From: Deferribacteraceae bacterium
Lineage (GTDB): Bacteria > Chrysiogenota > Deferribacteres > Deferribacterales > JAISNW01
Length of the DNA: 8,929 bases
Direction of reading: 5' to 3'
NCBI GenBank assembly: GCA_031278965.1
Contig: JAITJJ010000138.1
Location: 1-8,929 of the forward strand
In this document: positions 1 through 5,993 of the stretch, one piece after another
Numbering within the stretch: position 1 is the first letter of the stretch
Layout of the letters: each line of letters starts with the position of its first letter
The notes under the pieces: model-generated
What the model was told of the DNA's origin: nothing
The model's database searches: none
Seen by the model: the letters and a program-made list of their open reading frames with translations, nothing else
Made by a program: the position numbers and the translations under genes

Positions 1-2
1 CT

Positions 3-83
3 TTGGAGGATCACTTGGTCGATGAGCTTTTTAAGCTTGAAAACTTTCCGGAGATTACACGCTCCATTACCTCATCACCTTGA
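3..83 (+). CDS. C-terminal fragment of a protein, possibly an Lrp/AsnC-type regulator (5' end outside window)
   Basis: The third plus-strand frame is open from the window edge and ends with TGA at 81-83, leaving 26 codons. The peptide begins LEDHLVDELFKLENF and ends ITRSITSSP. It has the spacing of hydrophobic residues, followed by a Thr/Ser-rich strand, that closes the AsnC-type effector domain: an amphipathic helix, a short turn, then a beta strand of the kind 'V.rT.T.iv'. That resemblance is by eye only. Of the other two plus frames, one stops at TGA 29-31 and the other gives a less protein-like peptide ending near 90. The gene would be convergent with carB. The rest of it lies to the left, so neither its identity nor even its reality is secure. 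Confidence 0.35.
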   Translation: MEDHLVDELFKLENFPEITRSITSSP

Positions 84-274
84 ATAATTAATGCCTTGAT
101 GAATTAAAAATGGAATTAGGGTGTAATTAGCAGGCAATTTACTTACTACAAAAACAGAGTCATTTTTACCGATTTTGGGCAAAAACTGATGACAAAAATG
201 ATTATTGAAAAAATTGCGCCTTTTATTCAGCACATCTCTAACGTAGTTCTTAAAGAGCGGTTGGCATCTCTGCT
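84..274. other. Convergent intergenic gap, AT-rich, no gene seen
   Basis: These 191 bases separate the stop of the left-edge frame from the carB stop codon. Both strands are AT-rich and broken by stops, and I find no gene. The gap contains two nested dyads around 159-201 and a weak AGAGC/GCTCT hairpin at its right border. No canonical GC-rich stem followed by a T-run is visible for either converging transcript. Confidence 0.6.
158..203. repeat. Nested inverted repeats, possible weak bidirectional terminator
   Basis: TCATTTTT at 160-167 is a perfect 8-base inverted match to AAAAATGA at 194-201. One G-T and one A-T pair can extend the stem outward to 158/203. The same left arm also pairs as GTCAT (159-163) with ATGAC (189-193), so two alternative stems compete. 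TTTTG/CAAAA at 173-184 can form a small inner hairpin. The position between convergent genes suits a bidirectional terminator. However, the stem is almost all A/T and the loop is about 26 bases, so this is a weak candidate. Confidence 0.3.
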
Positions 275-276
275 CT
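254..276 (-). terminator. Weak hairpin at the 3' end of carB
   Basis: AGAGC (254-258) pairs with GCTCT (272-276) across a 13-base loop. Read in the carB direction, the stem is followed by TTAAGAA rather than a real U-tract, and its first arm overlaps the carB stop codon at 275-277. This is the only stem close to the carB end. It is poor as an intrinsic terminator, so Rho-dependent or downstream termination is equally possible. Confidence 0.2.
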
Positions 277-3200
277 ATCTTTTATGATACTCCTGCAGGG
301 TGCATACTTCAAAACCGCCGAACTCCAGTTTCTCCTTTATACCGTTTACGTTGGCAATGAACCCTGCCAGAGTGGTGGTAATTGGAACAGATTTTGTGAC
401 TGCTTTGGTGCGCATCTTCATCTCGTCTGTCAGAGCGTTTTCCCCAGGTTCTGTAGTGGTGATTATCCAGTGAATTTCATCGTTTTCGAGCATATCAAGA
501 ATATTAGGCCTCCCCTGTGATATGCGGAAGATTGCGCGGCTTGGGATACCGGCGTTTCTAAGCATAGTGGAGGTGCCTAATGTGGCATAAAGGGTGAACT
601 CCATATCGTAGAGCTCTTTCAGCATATTAAGACCCGCGATTTTGTCTTTATCCCTCAGGGATATAAAGACATTCCCGCTTTCAGGGAGGGTAGAACCCGC
701 CGCTATCTGGGATTTTATATGCGCAAGTCCGGGGGAGCGGTCTATCCCCATAACTTCTCCTGTGGAACGCATTTCAGGCGTCAACACAATATCTGCTCCA
801 GGAAATTTAATAAACGGGAGCACCGCTTCTTTTACCGAGTGGTGACGGACTGCCCTTTCCTCTGTAAAACCGCACTCCTTCAGAGTTTTCCCTATCATGC
901 AGAAGGTGGCAATCTGCGCCAGGCTTACCCCCGTTGATTTTCCCGCAAAGGGAACAGTTCTTGAAGCTCTGGGGTTCACCTCTATTACAAACACCTCGTC
1001 ATTTGCCACTGCAAGTTGTATATTCATAAGCCCGCGCACATTCAACCTCTTGGCAAAGGCGGCGCAGTGTGAGCGGATAAGGGAGAGGGCTTCAGATGAA
1101 AGGGCTGAAGACGGTATCATACTTGCGGAATCACCGGAATGAACTCCCGCGGGTTCCACGTGCTCCATGATTGCGCCGATAACGGTGCTTTCCCCGTCCG
1201 AAACGGAATCCACATCAACCTCAATGGCATCTTCCAAAAATTTATCAATTAATATGGGTTTACCCGCCAGACCATCACGGGCGGCGCTTTCCACATAGCT
1301 TATCAGACGCTCTTTGCTATAGGCGATCTCCATTCCCCGTCCGCCTAAAACAAAGGAAGGGCGGACAAGCACAGGATAACCGATCCTCTCCGCAATCTCC
1401 GCCGCCTCCGAAGCGTTATAGGCGATCCCTCCGGGGGCTTGCTTAACATTCAATTCATTCGCTAGCTTTTGAAAACAGTCTCTATCCTCCGCCAGTTCAA
1501 TATCCGCTGTGCCGGTTCCGATAATAACCGCTCCCTCTCCCTCTAAACTTGCCGCCAGATTTAGCGGTGTTTGCCCGCCGAATTGAACAATAATTCCGCT
1601 TGCACCCTCCCGCTCATAGACATGCATAACGTCTTCCGTTGTAAGCGGTTCAAAATACAGTTTATCGCTTGTATCGTAATCTGTGGATACAGTTTCGGGG
1701 TTGGAATTTATCATTATGCTCTCATAGCCGGCTTTCTTTAGGGCAAAAGCCGCATGAACACAGCAGTAGTCAAACTCTATCCCCTGACCTATACGGTTAG
1801 GACCGCCCCCCAATATTATTACGGACTTTTTATCTTTATATTTCCTTTCCGCTTCCCCCAACTTCCCGTAGGTGCTGAAATAATAAGGCGTAAACGCCGC
1901 AAATTCTCCGGCGCAGGTGTCCACCAATGAGAATGAAGGGATAAGGGAGAGGGTTTTGCGAACCGATCGCACCTCTTTTTCAGTGGAGTTAAGGATAAAA
2001 GAGATCTGTTTATCGGAATAACCGAACTCTTTAGCCTGACGAAAGAGGGAAGGATCGTTTTTCAGCCCATCAAGACTAACAGCAGAAGCGATTTCGCTCT
2101 CATAGTTAGCAAGCTCTTCCAAATGTCTTAAAAAGAAAGGGTCTATGCCAGTGAGTTCATGTACCCGCTCTGTACTCCAAGAGCGCTTGAAGGCGGCGCG
2201 GATATAAAATACACGATCCGCTCCCGCAGTTGCCAGGTTTTCCTCTAAAACCTCATCTGAAACGGTTTCATACTTATCGTCCTTACCGTCCGCACCGAAG
2301 CCGCCGCGCCCTGTTTCCAAAGAGCGCAGCGCCTTCTGAAAGGATTCCTTAAAAGTGCGCCCGATAGCCATTGCCTCCCCCACCGACTTCATCTGAGTTC
2401 CAAGCCGGCAGTCCGCTTTGGGAAATTTCTCAAATGTAAAGCGGGGAACCTTTGTAACGATATAATCTATGGCGGGTTCAAAGGATGCGGGGGTAACGGC
2501 TGTTATATCATTTTTTATCTCATCCAATGTGTAACCCACCGCAAGCAGAGCGGCGATCTTTGCTATGGGAAACCCTGTTGCCTTTGAAGCCAGGGCGGAG
2601 GAGCGGGAAACGCGGGGGTTCATCTCTATAATTATCTGCCTTCCGGTTTTAGGATCCGCCGCCCATTGAACGTTAGAACCTCCCGTTTCCACCCCGATAG
2701 CCTTCATCACCTCTATGCTGTTATTGCGCATAAGTTGAAATTCTTTGTCGCTTAAGGTGAGGATAGGCGCAACGGTAATGGAATCTCCGGTATGTATTCC
2801 CATGGGATCAAAGTTTTCTATGGAACAGACGATAACACAGTTGCCGAGCCTGTCTCGCATGACCTCCATTTCGTATTCTTTCCAGCCCAGCAGAGATTCC
2901 TCTATTAAAACCTCGCTGTTTTTGCTTGCCGCAAGACCTTTGGAAACTATGTCAAGAAATTCACCCTCGTTATGGGCAATCCCTCCTCCTGTTCCTCCCA
3001 AGGTGTAACCAGGTCTTATGATTAAAGGGTAGCTGTTAAAGGTGCGGGCAACAGCAAGCGCTTCCGATACGGTATGAACAGATGTGGATTTGGGGAGTTC
3101 CAAGCCGATAGATTGCATAGTCTGCTTAAATAGGGCGCGGTTTTCCGCGCGGTTAATGCTCTCCGCCGTAGCACCGATCATCTCCAAGCGGTATTTTTTC

Positions 3201-3523
3201 AGGATACCCCTCTCCGATAGTTCCATAGCAAGGTTAAGGGCGGTCTGCCCCCCAAGGGTGGGGAGAAGAGCGTCAGGGTGCTCCCTTCTGATGATCTCTA
3301 AAAGAATATCCGAGGTAAGCGGCTCAATATATGTTCTGTCTGCAAACTCTGGATCCGTCATAATGGTGGCAGGGTTGGAGTTCACAAGCACCACTTCATA
3401 GCCCTCTTTTTTTAAGGCTTTGCACGCCTGCACTCCGGAATAGTCAAACTCGCACCCCTGTCCGATCACTATGGGGCCGCTCCCGATAAGGAGAATCTTT
3501 TTTATATCAGTTCTTTTCGGCAT
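275..3523 (-). CDS. carB: Carbamoyl-phosphate synthase large subunit
   Basis: CarB makes carbamoyl phosphate from bicarbonate, ammonia supplied by the CarA glutaminase, and two ATP. It feeds pyrimidine and arginine synthesis in the cytoplasm. The protein is 1082 residues, the normal family length, and shows the diagnostic internal duplication. The N-terminal carboxyphosphate half has IGSGPIVIGQG at 13-23, the ATP-grasp glycine loop RPGYTLGGTGGG at 170-181 and EMNPRVSRSS from 300. The carbamate-kinase half has ILGGGPNRIGQG at 570-581, RPSFVLGGRGM at 721-731 and EVNPRASRTVPF from 848. An MGS-like allosteric domain follows from about residue 950, with GRPNILDMLEND conserved. I place the start at MPKRTDIKK because homology begins there; an in-frame ATG eight codons upstream (3545-3547) has no ribosome binding site. 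The gene overlaps the upstream thioredoxin-like gene by 17 bases. carA is not in the window. Confidence 0.97.
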   Translation of the reverse strand: MPKRTDIKKILLIGSGPIVIGQGCEFDYSGVQACKALKKEGYEVVLVNSNPATIMTDPEFADRTYIEPLTSDILLEIIRREHPDALLPTLGGQTALNLAMELSERGILKKYRLEMIGATAESINRAENRALFKQTMQSIGLELPKSTSVHTVSEALAVARTFNSYPLIIRPGYTLGGTGGGIAHNEGEFLDIVSKGLAASKNSEVLIEESLLGWKEYEMEVMRDRLGNCVIVCSIENFDPMGIHTGDSITVAPILTLSDKEFQLMRNNSIEVMKAIGVETGGSNVQWAADPKTGRQIIIEMNPRVSRSSALASKATGFPIAKIAALLAVGYTLDEIKNDITAVTPASFEPAIDYIVTKVPRFTFEKFPKADCRLGTQMKSVGEAMAIGRTFKESFQKALRSLETGRGGFGADGKDDKYETVSDEVLEENLATAGADRVFYIRAAFKRSWSTERVHELTGIDPFFLRHLEELANYESEIASAVSLDGLKNDPSLFRQAKEFGYSDKQISFILNSTEKEVRSVRKTLSLIPSFSLVDTCAGEFAAFTPYYFSTYGKLGEAERKYKDKKSVIILGGGPNRIGQGIEFDYCCVHAAFALKKAGYESIMINSNPETVSTDYDTSDKLYFEPLTTEDVMHVYEREGASGIIVQFGGQTPLNLAASLEGEGAVIIGTGTADIELAEDRDCFQKLANELNVKQAPGGIAYNASEAAEIAERIGYPVLVRPSFVLGGRGMEIAYSKERLISYVESAARDGLAGKPILIDKFLEDAIEVDVDSVSDGESTVIGAIMEHVEPAGVHSGDSASMIPSSALSSEALSLIRSHCAAFAKRLNVRGLMNIQLAVANDEVFVIEVNPRASRTVPFAGKSTGVSLAQIATFCMIGKTLKECGFTEERAVRHHSVKEAVLPFIKFPGADIVLTPEMRSTGEVMGIDRSPGLAHIKSQIAAGSTLPESGNVFISLRDKDKIAGLNMLKELYDMEFTLYATLGTSTMLRNAGIPSRAIFRISQGRPNILDMLENDEIHWIITTTEPGENALTDEMKMRTKAVTKSVPITTTLAGFIANVNGIKEKLEFGGFEVCTLQEYHKR

Positions 3524-3971
3524 AGTTTTTTTTTGCCCTCTCCACATGCATTAAAAGGGATGCCTTGCTCACCGCCCCGAAAATTGTGGCGTAATATTCT
3601 CCGTCAGGGTAATATATAACGGTGGTCGGAACTTTGTCGGCAAAGAGCCGCCTCCGTAGCTTTTCATCTATAACATAGGTCGGATAATTTACTTTATAGC
3701 GGGACAGAAAGTTGTCAAGATCCCGCTTGCTGTCGTCTATGGAGAGCCCCACAATCTCAAAGTTCTCACCTCCGTCCTCAGCGTAGAGTGAAACAAAACC
3801 GGGTGTTTCCGCTGCGCACGGCGGACACCAAGAGGCAAAAACATTTACCACCAATACCTTTCCTACCCGCTCGCTCTTTATATTCTCATATTCAACCTGC
3901 CCAATGGCGCCGATCCTGCCGTCACAACCCAAAACAGCAAAGATGAGTAAAGCGAATAATATCTTTTTCAT
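3507..3971 (-). CDS. TlpA/ResA-type thioredoxin-fold lipoprotein
   Basis: This is a predicted membrane-anchored, periplasm-facing thiol-disulfide oxidoreductase of 154 residues. The N-terminus is a short lipoprotein signal: MKK, a hydrophobic stretch 4-14, then V-L-G-C with the lipidated Cys at 16. Asp17 at +2 is the classic inner-membrane retention signal in enterobacteria. The thioredoxin fold follows, with the active site WCPPC at 48-52, a SIDD segment at about 78-81 and the cis-proline motif VPTT at 114-117 (Pro115). WCPPC with a TlpA/ResA/CcmG-like layout points to a reductant for cytochrome c maturation or another periplasmic thiol pathway. The exact partner cannot be read from the sequence, and no cytochrome maturation genes are in the window. 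The start is chosen at MKK, with GGAG five bases upstream; a frame-open extension to 4010 lacks signal-peptide logic. The 3' end overlaps carB by 17 bases. Confidence 0.88.
   Translation of the reverse strand: MKKILFALLIFAVLGCDGRIGAIGQVEYENIKSERVGKVLVVNVFASWCPPCAAETPGFVSLYAEDGGENFEIVGLSIDDSKRDLDNFLSRYKVNYPTYVIDEKLRRRLFADKVPTTVIYYPDGEYYATIFGAVSKASLLMHVERAKKNYAEKN
3536..3543 (-). promoter_or_regulatory. Ribosome binding site of carB with A9 spacer
   Basis: On the minus strand, GGAGAGGG precedes the carB ATG by 12 bases, nine of which are a run of A (3526-3534). The site lies inside the 3' end of the upstream thioredoxin-like gene. It supports the ATG at 3523 over the upstream in-frame ATG at 3547. 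The long A-tract spacer is unusual and suggests coupling to translation of the upstream gene. Confidence 0.55.
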
Positions 3972-3976
3972 ACTTT

Positions 3977-3980
3977 CTCC
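3977..3980 (-). promoter_or_regulatory. Ribosome binding site of the thioredoxin-like gene
   Basis: On the minus strand, GGAG lies five bases before the ATG at 3969-3971. It fixes the start immediately before the lipoprotein signal sequence and argues against the longer frame that opens at 4010. Confidence 0.65.
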
Positions 3981-4071
3981 AAACCTTTCCGATAAAAAAG
4001 CATTTTGCAAGGCTATATTTTAAATCCCCAAACTGCTGCATTGACGGAGACTCTGTTCTGACACTGAATTA

Positions 4072-4094
4072 TTCTGGTAATAAAACTACCAGAA
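4072..4094. promoter_or_regulatory. Perfect 8-base-arm inverted repeat, operator-like
   Basis: TTCTGGTA (4072-4079) and TACCAGAA (4087-4094) are exact inverted copies separated by seven A/T-rich bases (4080-4086). Neither strand has a T-run after the stem, so it does not look like a terminator. The total span of 23 bp and the place in a divergent promoter region suit a dimeric regulator. The cognate protein is unknown. Confidence 0.45.
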
Positions 4095-4239
4095 GAATAC
4101 ATATAGTTATATACTGAAACAGGATAAAAAAAAACGGAAAAACAGAATTTATTGCACAGTGCGGGGTAAAAAAATGCAAGAAATACGGGAACGGTATAAT
4201 TGCCGTAATTTCAGGCATAAAGAAATACCCCCTAATTTA

Positions 4240-4253
4240 ATCCTTGCAAGGAT
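4240..4253. promoter_or_regulatory. 14-base perfect palindrome over a putative -35 element
   Basis: ATCCTTGCAAGGAT is its own reverse complement. Its centre, TTGCAA (4244-4249), coincides with the best -35 candidate of the rightward promoter. A factor bound here could block or assist RNA polymerase. The inner octamer TTGCAAGG recurs at 4005-4012, about 33 bases before the thioredoxin-like start, hinting at a shared site for both divergent genes. Confidence 0.4.
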
Positions 4254-4272
4254 GCGGGAATTGAATTAATAA
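4244..4272 (+). promoter_or_regulatory. Putative sigma-70 promoter for the DUF4833 (and possibly fbp) transcript
   Basis: TTGCAA at 4244-4249 and TAATAA at 4267-4272 are separated by 17 bases, the optimal spacing. Transcription would start near 4279. That leaves a leader of about 28 nucleotides containing the GGAG ribosome binding site at 4298-4301. A good TATAAT at 4195-4200 has no matching -35 element at the right distance, so I prefer the downstream pair. The call rests on visual matching only. Confidence 0.4.
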
Positions 4273-4294
4273 TACTTGTAAATTAAATTAATTC
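4263..4294. repeat. A/T-rich inverted repeat at the predicted transcription start
   Basis: GAATTAAT (4263-4270) is an exact inverted match to ATTAATTC (4287-4294), with a 16-base centre. It spans the proposed -10 element and transcription start, just upstream of the ribosome binding site. Low complexity makes chance occurrence fairly likely, but the position would suit an operator. Confidence 0.3.
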
Positions 4295-4306
4295 TCTGGA
4301 GTTTTA

Positions 4307-4873
4307 ATGCGTATTGTCATTTTTTTTTCCTCAGCCCTCTTTATTCTAGGGTTGGTTTTTTGTCAGTTCAATCCGTCTTTTGCGGAAGACAACTCAACCT
4401 CAAACGATAACCTTTCCGTTCCGGCTGCCTGTAAACCCCACCTCTTTGAGATAAATAAGAGCGATAATAAGAACGTTTTATACTATGATGCTATAATCAG
4501 GAACGGAGAGTTTGACACGGCAAATCCTGTTGATATATACTGGATAATGAATGCGGAGAAAGGTCAGCGTGAAGGGCTTACCCTGCTTGAATCCCCGCAG
4601 TTCGGGATAATTACAAAGGAAGTTAAAAAAGGAAAAGAGTATATCATCAACGTAAAAAATGATGAGCTTTCGGAGAAAGATATACGGGTGTTTTTCGGCG
4701 AAAATAACTGTCCGGAAGCAACCGCAACCCTTTCAGGAAAAGATGCCCGCCTTGACAATATCTACATTAACCTTACGAGGGGCATTATGCTCCCCACCGT
4801 CCACTGGCTTGAGCTGACAGGCTATGCCCTTACTGACGGAGAAAAGGTTACGGAGCGGATTACGCCTAAATAG
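4307..4873 (+). CDS. DUF4833-family periplasmic protein
   Basis: This is a 188-residue exported protein of unknown function. Residues 3-26 form a signal peptide: a hydrophobic core followed by S-F-A, with probable cleavage after Ala26, so the mature protein should be periplasmic. The mature part matches my recollection of the DUF4833 family. It has VLYYDAIIRNGEFD at about 56-69, then NPVDIYWIMNAEKGQRE at about 73-89, a middle strand with IRVFFGEN, a DARLDNIYINL segment, and a closing HWLELTGYAL...GEKVTERI. No catalytic motif is evident; the family is mostly predicted beta strand. Cys42 and Cys134 could form a disulfide, which is worth noting beside a divergently transcribed thiol oxidoreductase, though that link is inference. 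The start is set by GGAG at 4298-4301, five bases before the ATG. fbp follows 73 bp downstream on the same strand. Confidence 0.75.
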   Translation: MRIVIFFSSALFILGLVFCQFNPSFAEDNSTSNDNLSVPAACKPHLFEINKSDNKNVLYYDAIIRNGEFDTANPVDIYWIMNAEKGQREGLTLLESPQFGIITKEVKKGKEYIINVKNDELSEKDIRVFFGENNCPEATATLSGKDARLDNIYINLTRGIMLPTVHWLELTGYALTDGEKVTERITPK

Positions 4874-4946
4874 CTTAAAAGTCTTTTGCCTGTAAGGAGA
4901 GCAGCGCAAAGGAGATCCAGTTTTTATAGATTTAGGGAGGCAGACC
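4874..4946 (+). other. DUF4833-fbp spacer with three purine-rich SD-like motifs
   Basis: This 73-base spacer contains TAAGGAG (4893-4899), AAAGGAG (4908-4914) and GGGAGG (4935-4940). Only the last is well placed for the fbp ATG; the first two have no suitable ATG start after them. No hairpin with a T-run is visible, so read-through from the DUF4833 gene into fbp is likely. A TATAGA at 4925-4930 is too close to the ribosome binding site to act as a -10 for fbp. Confidence 0.4.
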
Positions 4947-5993
4947 ATGTTAAAAAATGTTCGCACAGGTTCCAGCACTCTGGCGGGCTTTATCCTAGCG
5001 GAACAGCGCCACTTTCCCACGGCGACAGGGGATTTAAGCCTTATTTTGGAACAGATAGCCTTTGCCGCTAAGATTATAAGCTGGGAAGTAAATAAAGCCG
5101 GAATTGCCAATATTGTAGGTGCTACCCACTCTTCAAACGTTCACGGTGAAACCCAGCAGAAACTGGATGTATTTGCTAACACAAAGATGATTACCGCCCT
5201 TGATCATCTGGGACTTTTATGCGGAATGGCAAGCGAGGAAGCCGAAGGGATAATCCCCATACCGGACAAATATCCCAAAGGCAAATATATAATCGTCTTT
5301 GATCCTCTGGACGGTTCAAGCAATATAGATGTAAACGTAAATATCGGCACTATCTTCGGCATGTATAAAAAGCCGGGCGGAACTGCGGGAGAGGCGGTTT
5401 CGAAAGATTTCCTTCAACCCGGGCGCGATCTGGTTGCCGCAGGCTATATAGTTTACGGTTCTTCCACTATGCTTGTATATACCACCGGAAGGGGGGTGAA
5501 CGGGTTCACTCTGGATCCCAGCGTCGGCGAGTTTATTCTCTCCCACCCTGATATGACTATCCCTGAAACAGGACATATATACAGCGTCAACGAAGCAAAC
5601 TACAATAAGTGGGATTCTGCTACTCAGGCTTTTGTGGAGGAGTTGAAAAACAATACGGAAACTCCGTATACAGCACGCTATATAGGTTCCCTTGTGGCGG
5701 ATTTTCACCGCAATCTCTTAAAAGGCGGGATCTTTCTCTACCCCGCGGATACAAAGAATCCAAGGGGGAAGTTGCGTCTTATGTATGAAGCGATCCCCTT
5801 AGCGTATATCTGCGAACAGGCGGGAGGGAGAGCAATTGACGGCATAAGGGATATTCTTGATATAGCGCCCGATGCCATCCACCAACGCACTCCGCTTATA
5901 ATCGGTTCTAAACACGAAGTGGAAAGGTATCTGGAGATTAGGGAAGAAAAAGCTCCCAAAAAGAAAAAGGGTGAGAACGGCAAAAAAACATGA
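4947..5993 (+). CDS. fbp: Class I fructose-1,6-bisphosphatase
   Basis: The enzyme hydrolyses fructose 1,6-bisphosphate to fructose 6-phosphate in gluconeogenesis (or in a Calvin or ribulose-monophosphate cycle, if the organism has one). The 348-residue protein is slightly longer than the usual 330-340. Class I signatures are all present: QKLDVFAN at 71-78, the metal-binding MASEE at 94-98, FDPLDGSSNID at 118-128 with the ligand Asp119 and Asp122, the substrate-site block RYIGSLVADFHRNLLKGGIFLYP at 244-266, and LMYEAIPLAYICEQAGG at 278-294 with the metal ligand Glu281. The surplus length is a Lys-rich C-terminal tail from about 332 (EEKAPKKKKGENGKKT), not part of the catalytic fold. GGGAGG six bases before the ATG fixes the start. 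The stop overlaps the nfo start as ATGA, so the genes are probably translationally coupled. Confidence 0.95.
   Translation: MLKNVRTGSSTLAGFILAEQRHFPTATGDLSLILEQIAFAAKIISWEVNKAGIANIVGATHSSNVHGETQQKLDVFANTKMITALDHLGLLCGMASEEAEGIIPIPDKYPKGKYIIVFDPLDGSSNIDVNVNIGTIFGMYKKPGGTAGEAVSKDFLQPGRDLVAAGYIVYGSSTMLVYTTGRGVNGFTLDPSVGEFILSHPDMTIPETGHIYSVNEANYNKWDSATQAFVEELKNNTETPYTARYIGSLVADFHRNLLKGGIFLYPADTKNPRGKLRLMYEAIPLAYICEQAGGRAIDGIRDILDIAPDAIHQRTPLIIGSKHEVERYLEIREEKAPKKKKGENGKKT

Larger units (their letters stand above)
3972..4306. other. Divergent intergenic regulatory region
   Basis: This 335-bp gap separates the leftward thioredoxin-like/carB pair from the rightward DUF4833/fbp cluster, so promoters for both directions are expected here. 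It is AT-rich, with A-tracts at 4126-4134 and 4168-4174. It contains a perfect 8-base-arm dyad (4072-4094), a 14-base perfect palindrome (4240-4253) and an 8-base-arm dyad close to the DUF4833 start (4263-4294). The octamer TTGCAAGG occurs twice (4005-4012 and 4244-4251), once upstream of each divergent gene. I find a reasonable sigma-70 promoter only for the rightward direction. No leftward -35/-10 pair convinced me, although an AT-rich TATATTTTA step lies at 4014-4022. A 31-codon frame at 4174-4269 is probably chance. Confidence 0.65.

Noticed and set aside
3524..3547. Longer carB start at ATG 3547
   Set aside because: No ribosome binding site upstream, and the extra eight residues (MWRGQKKT) precede the normal family N-terminus.
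3972..4010. Longer start for the thioredoxin-like protein at 4010
   Set aside because: It would place 13 polar residues before the lipoprotein signal sequence; GGAG is positioned for the ATG at 3971.
4195..4200. Consensus TATAAT as a rightward -10 element
   Set aside because: No -35-like hexamer lies 16-18 bases upstream and there is no extended -10 TG; the pair at 4244-4272 is better spaced and closer to the gene.
4733..5110. Minus-strand open frame of 125 codons across the DUF4833/fbp junction
   Set aside because: Antisense to two well-supported genes, with no domain-like sequence and no ribosome binding site noticed; a shadow.
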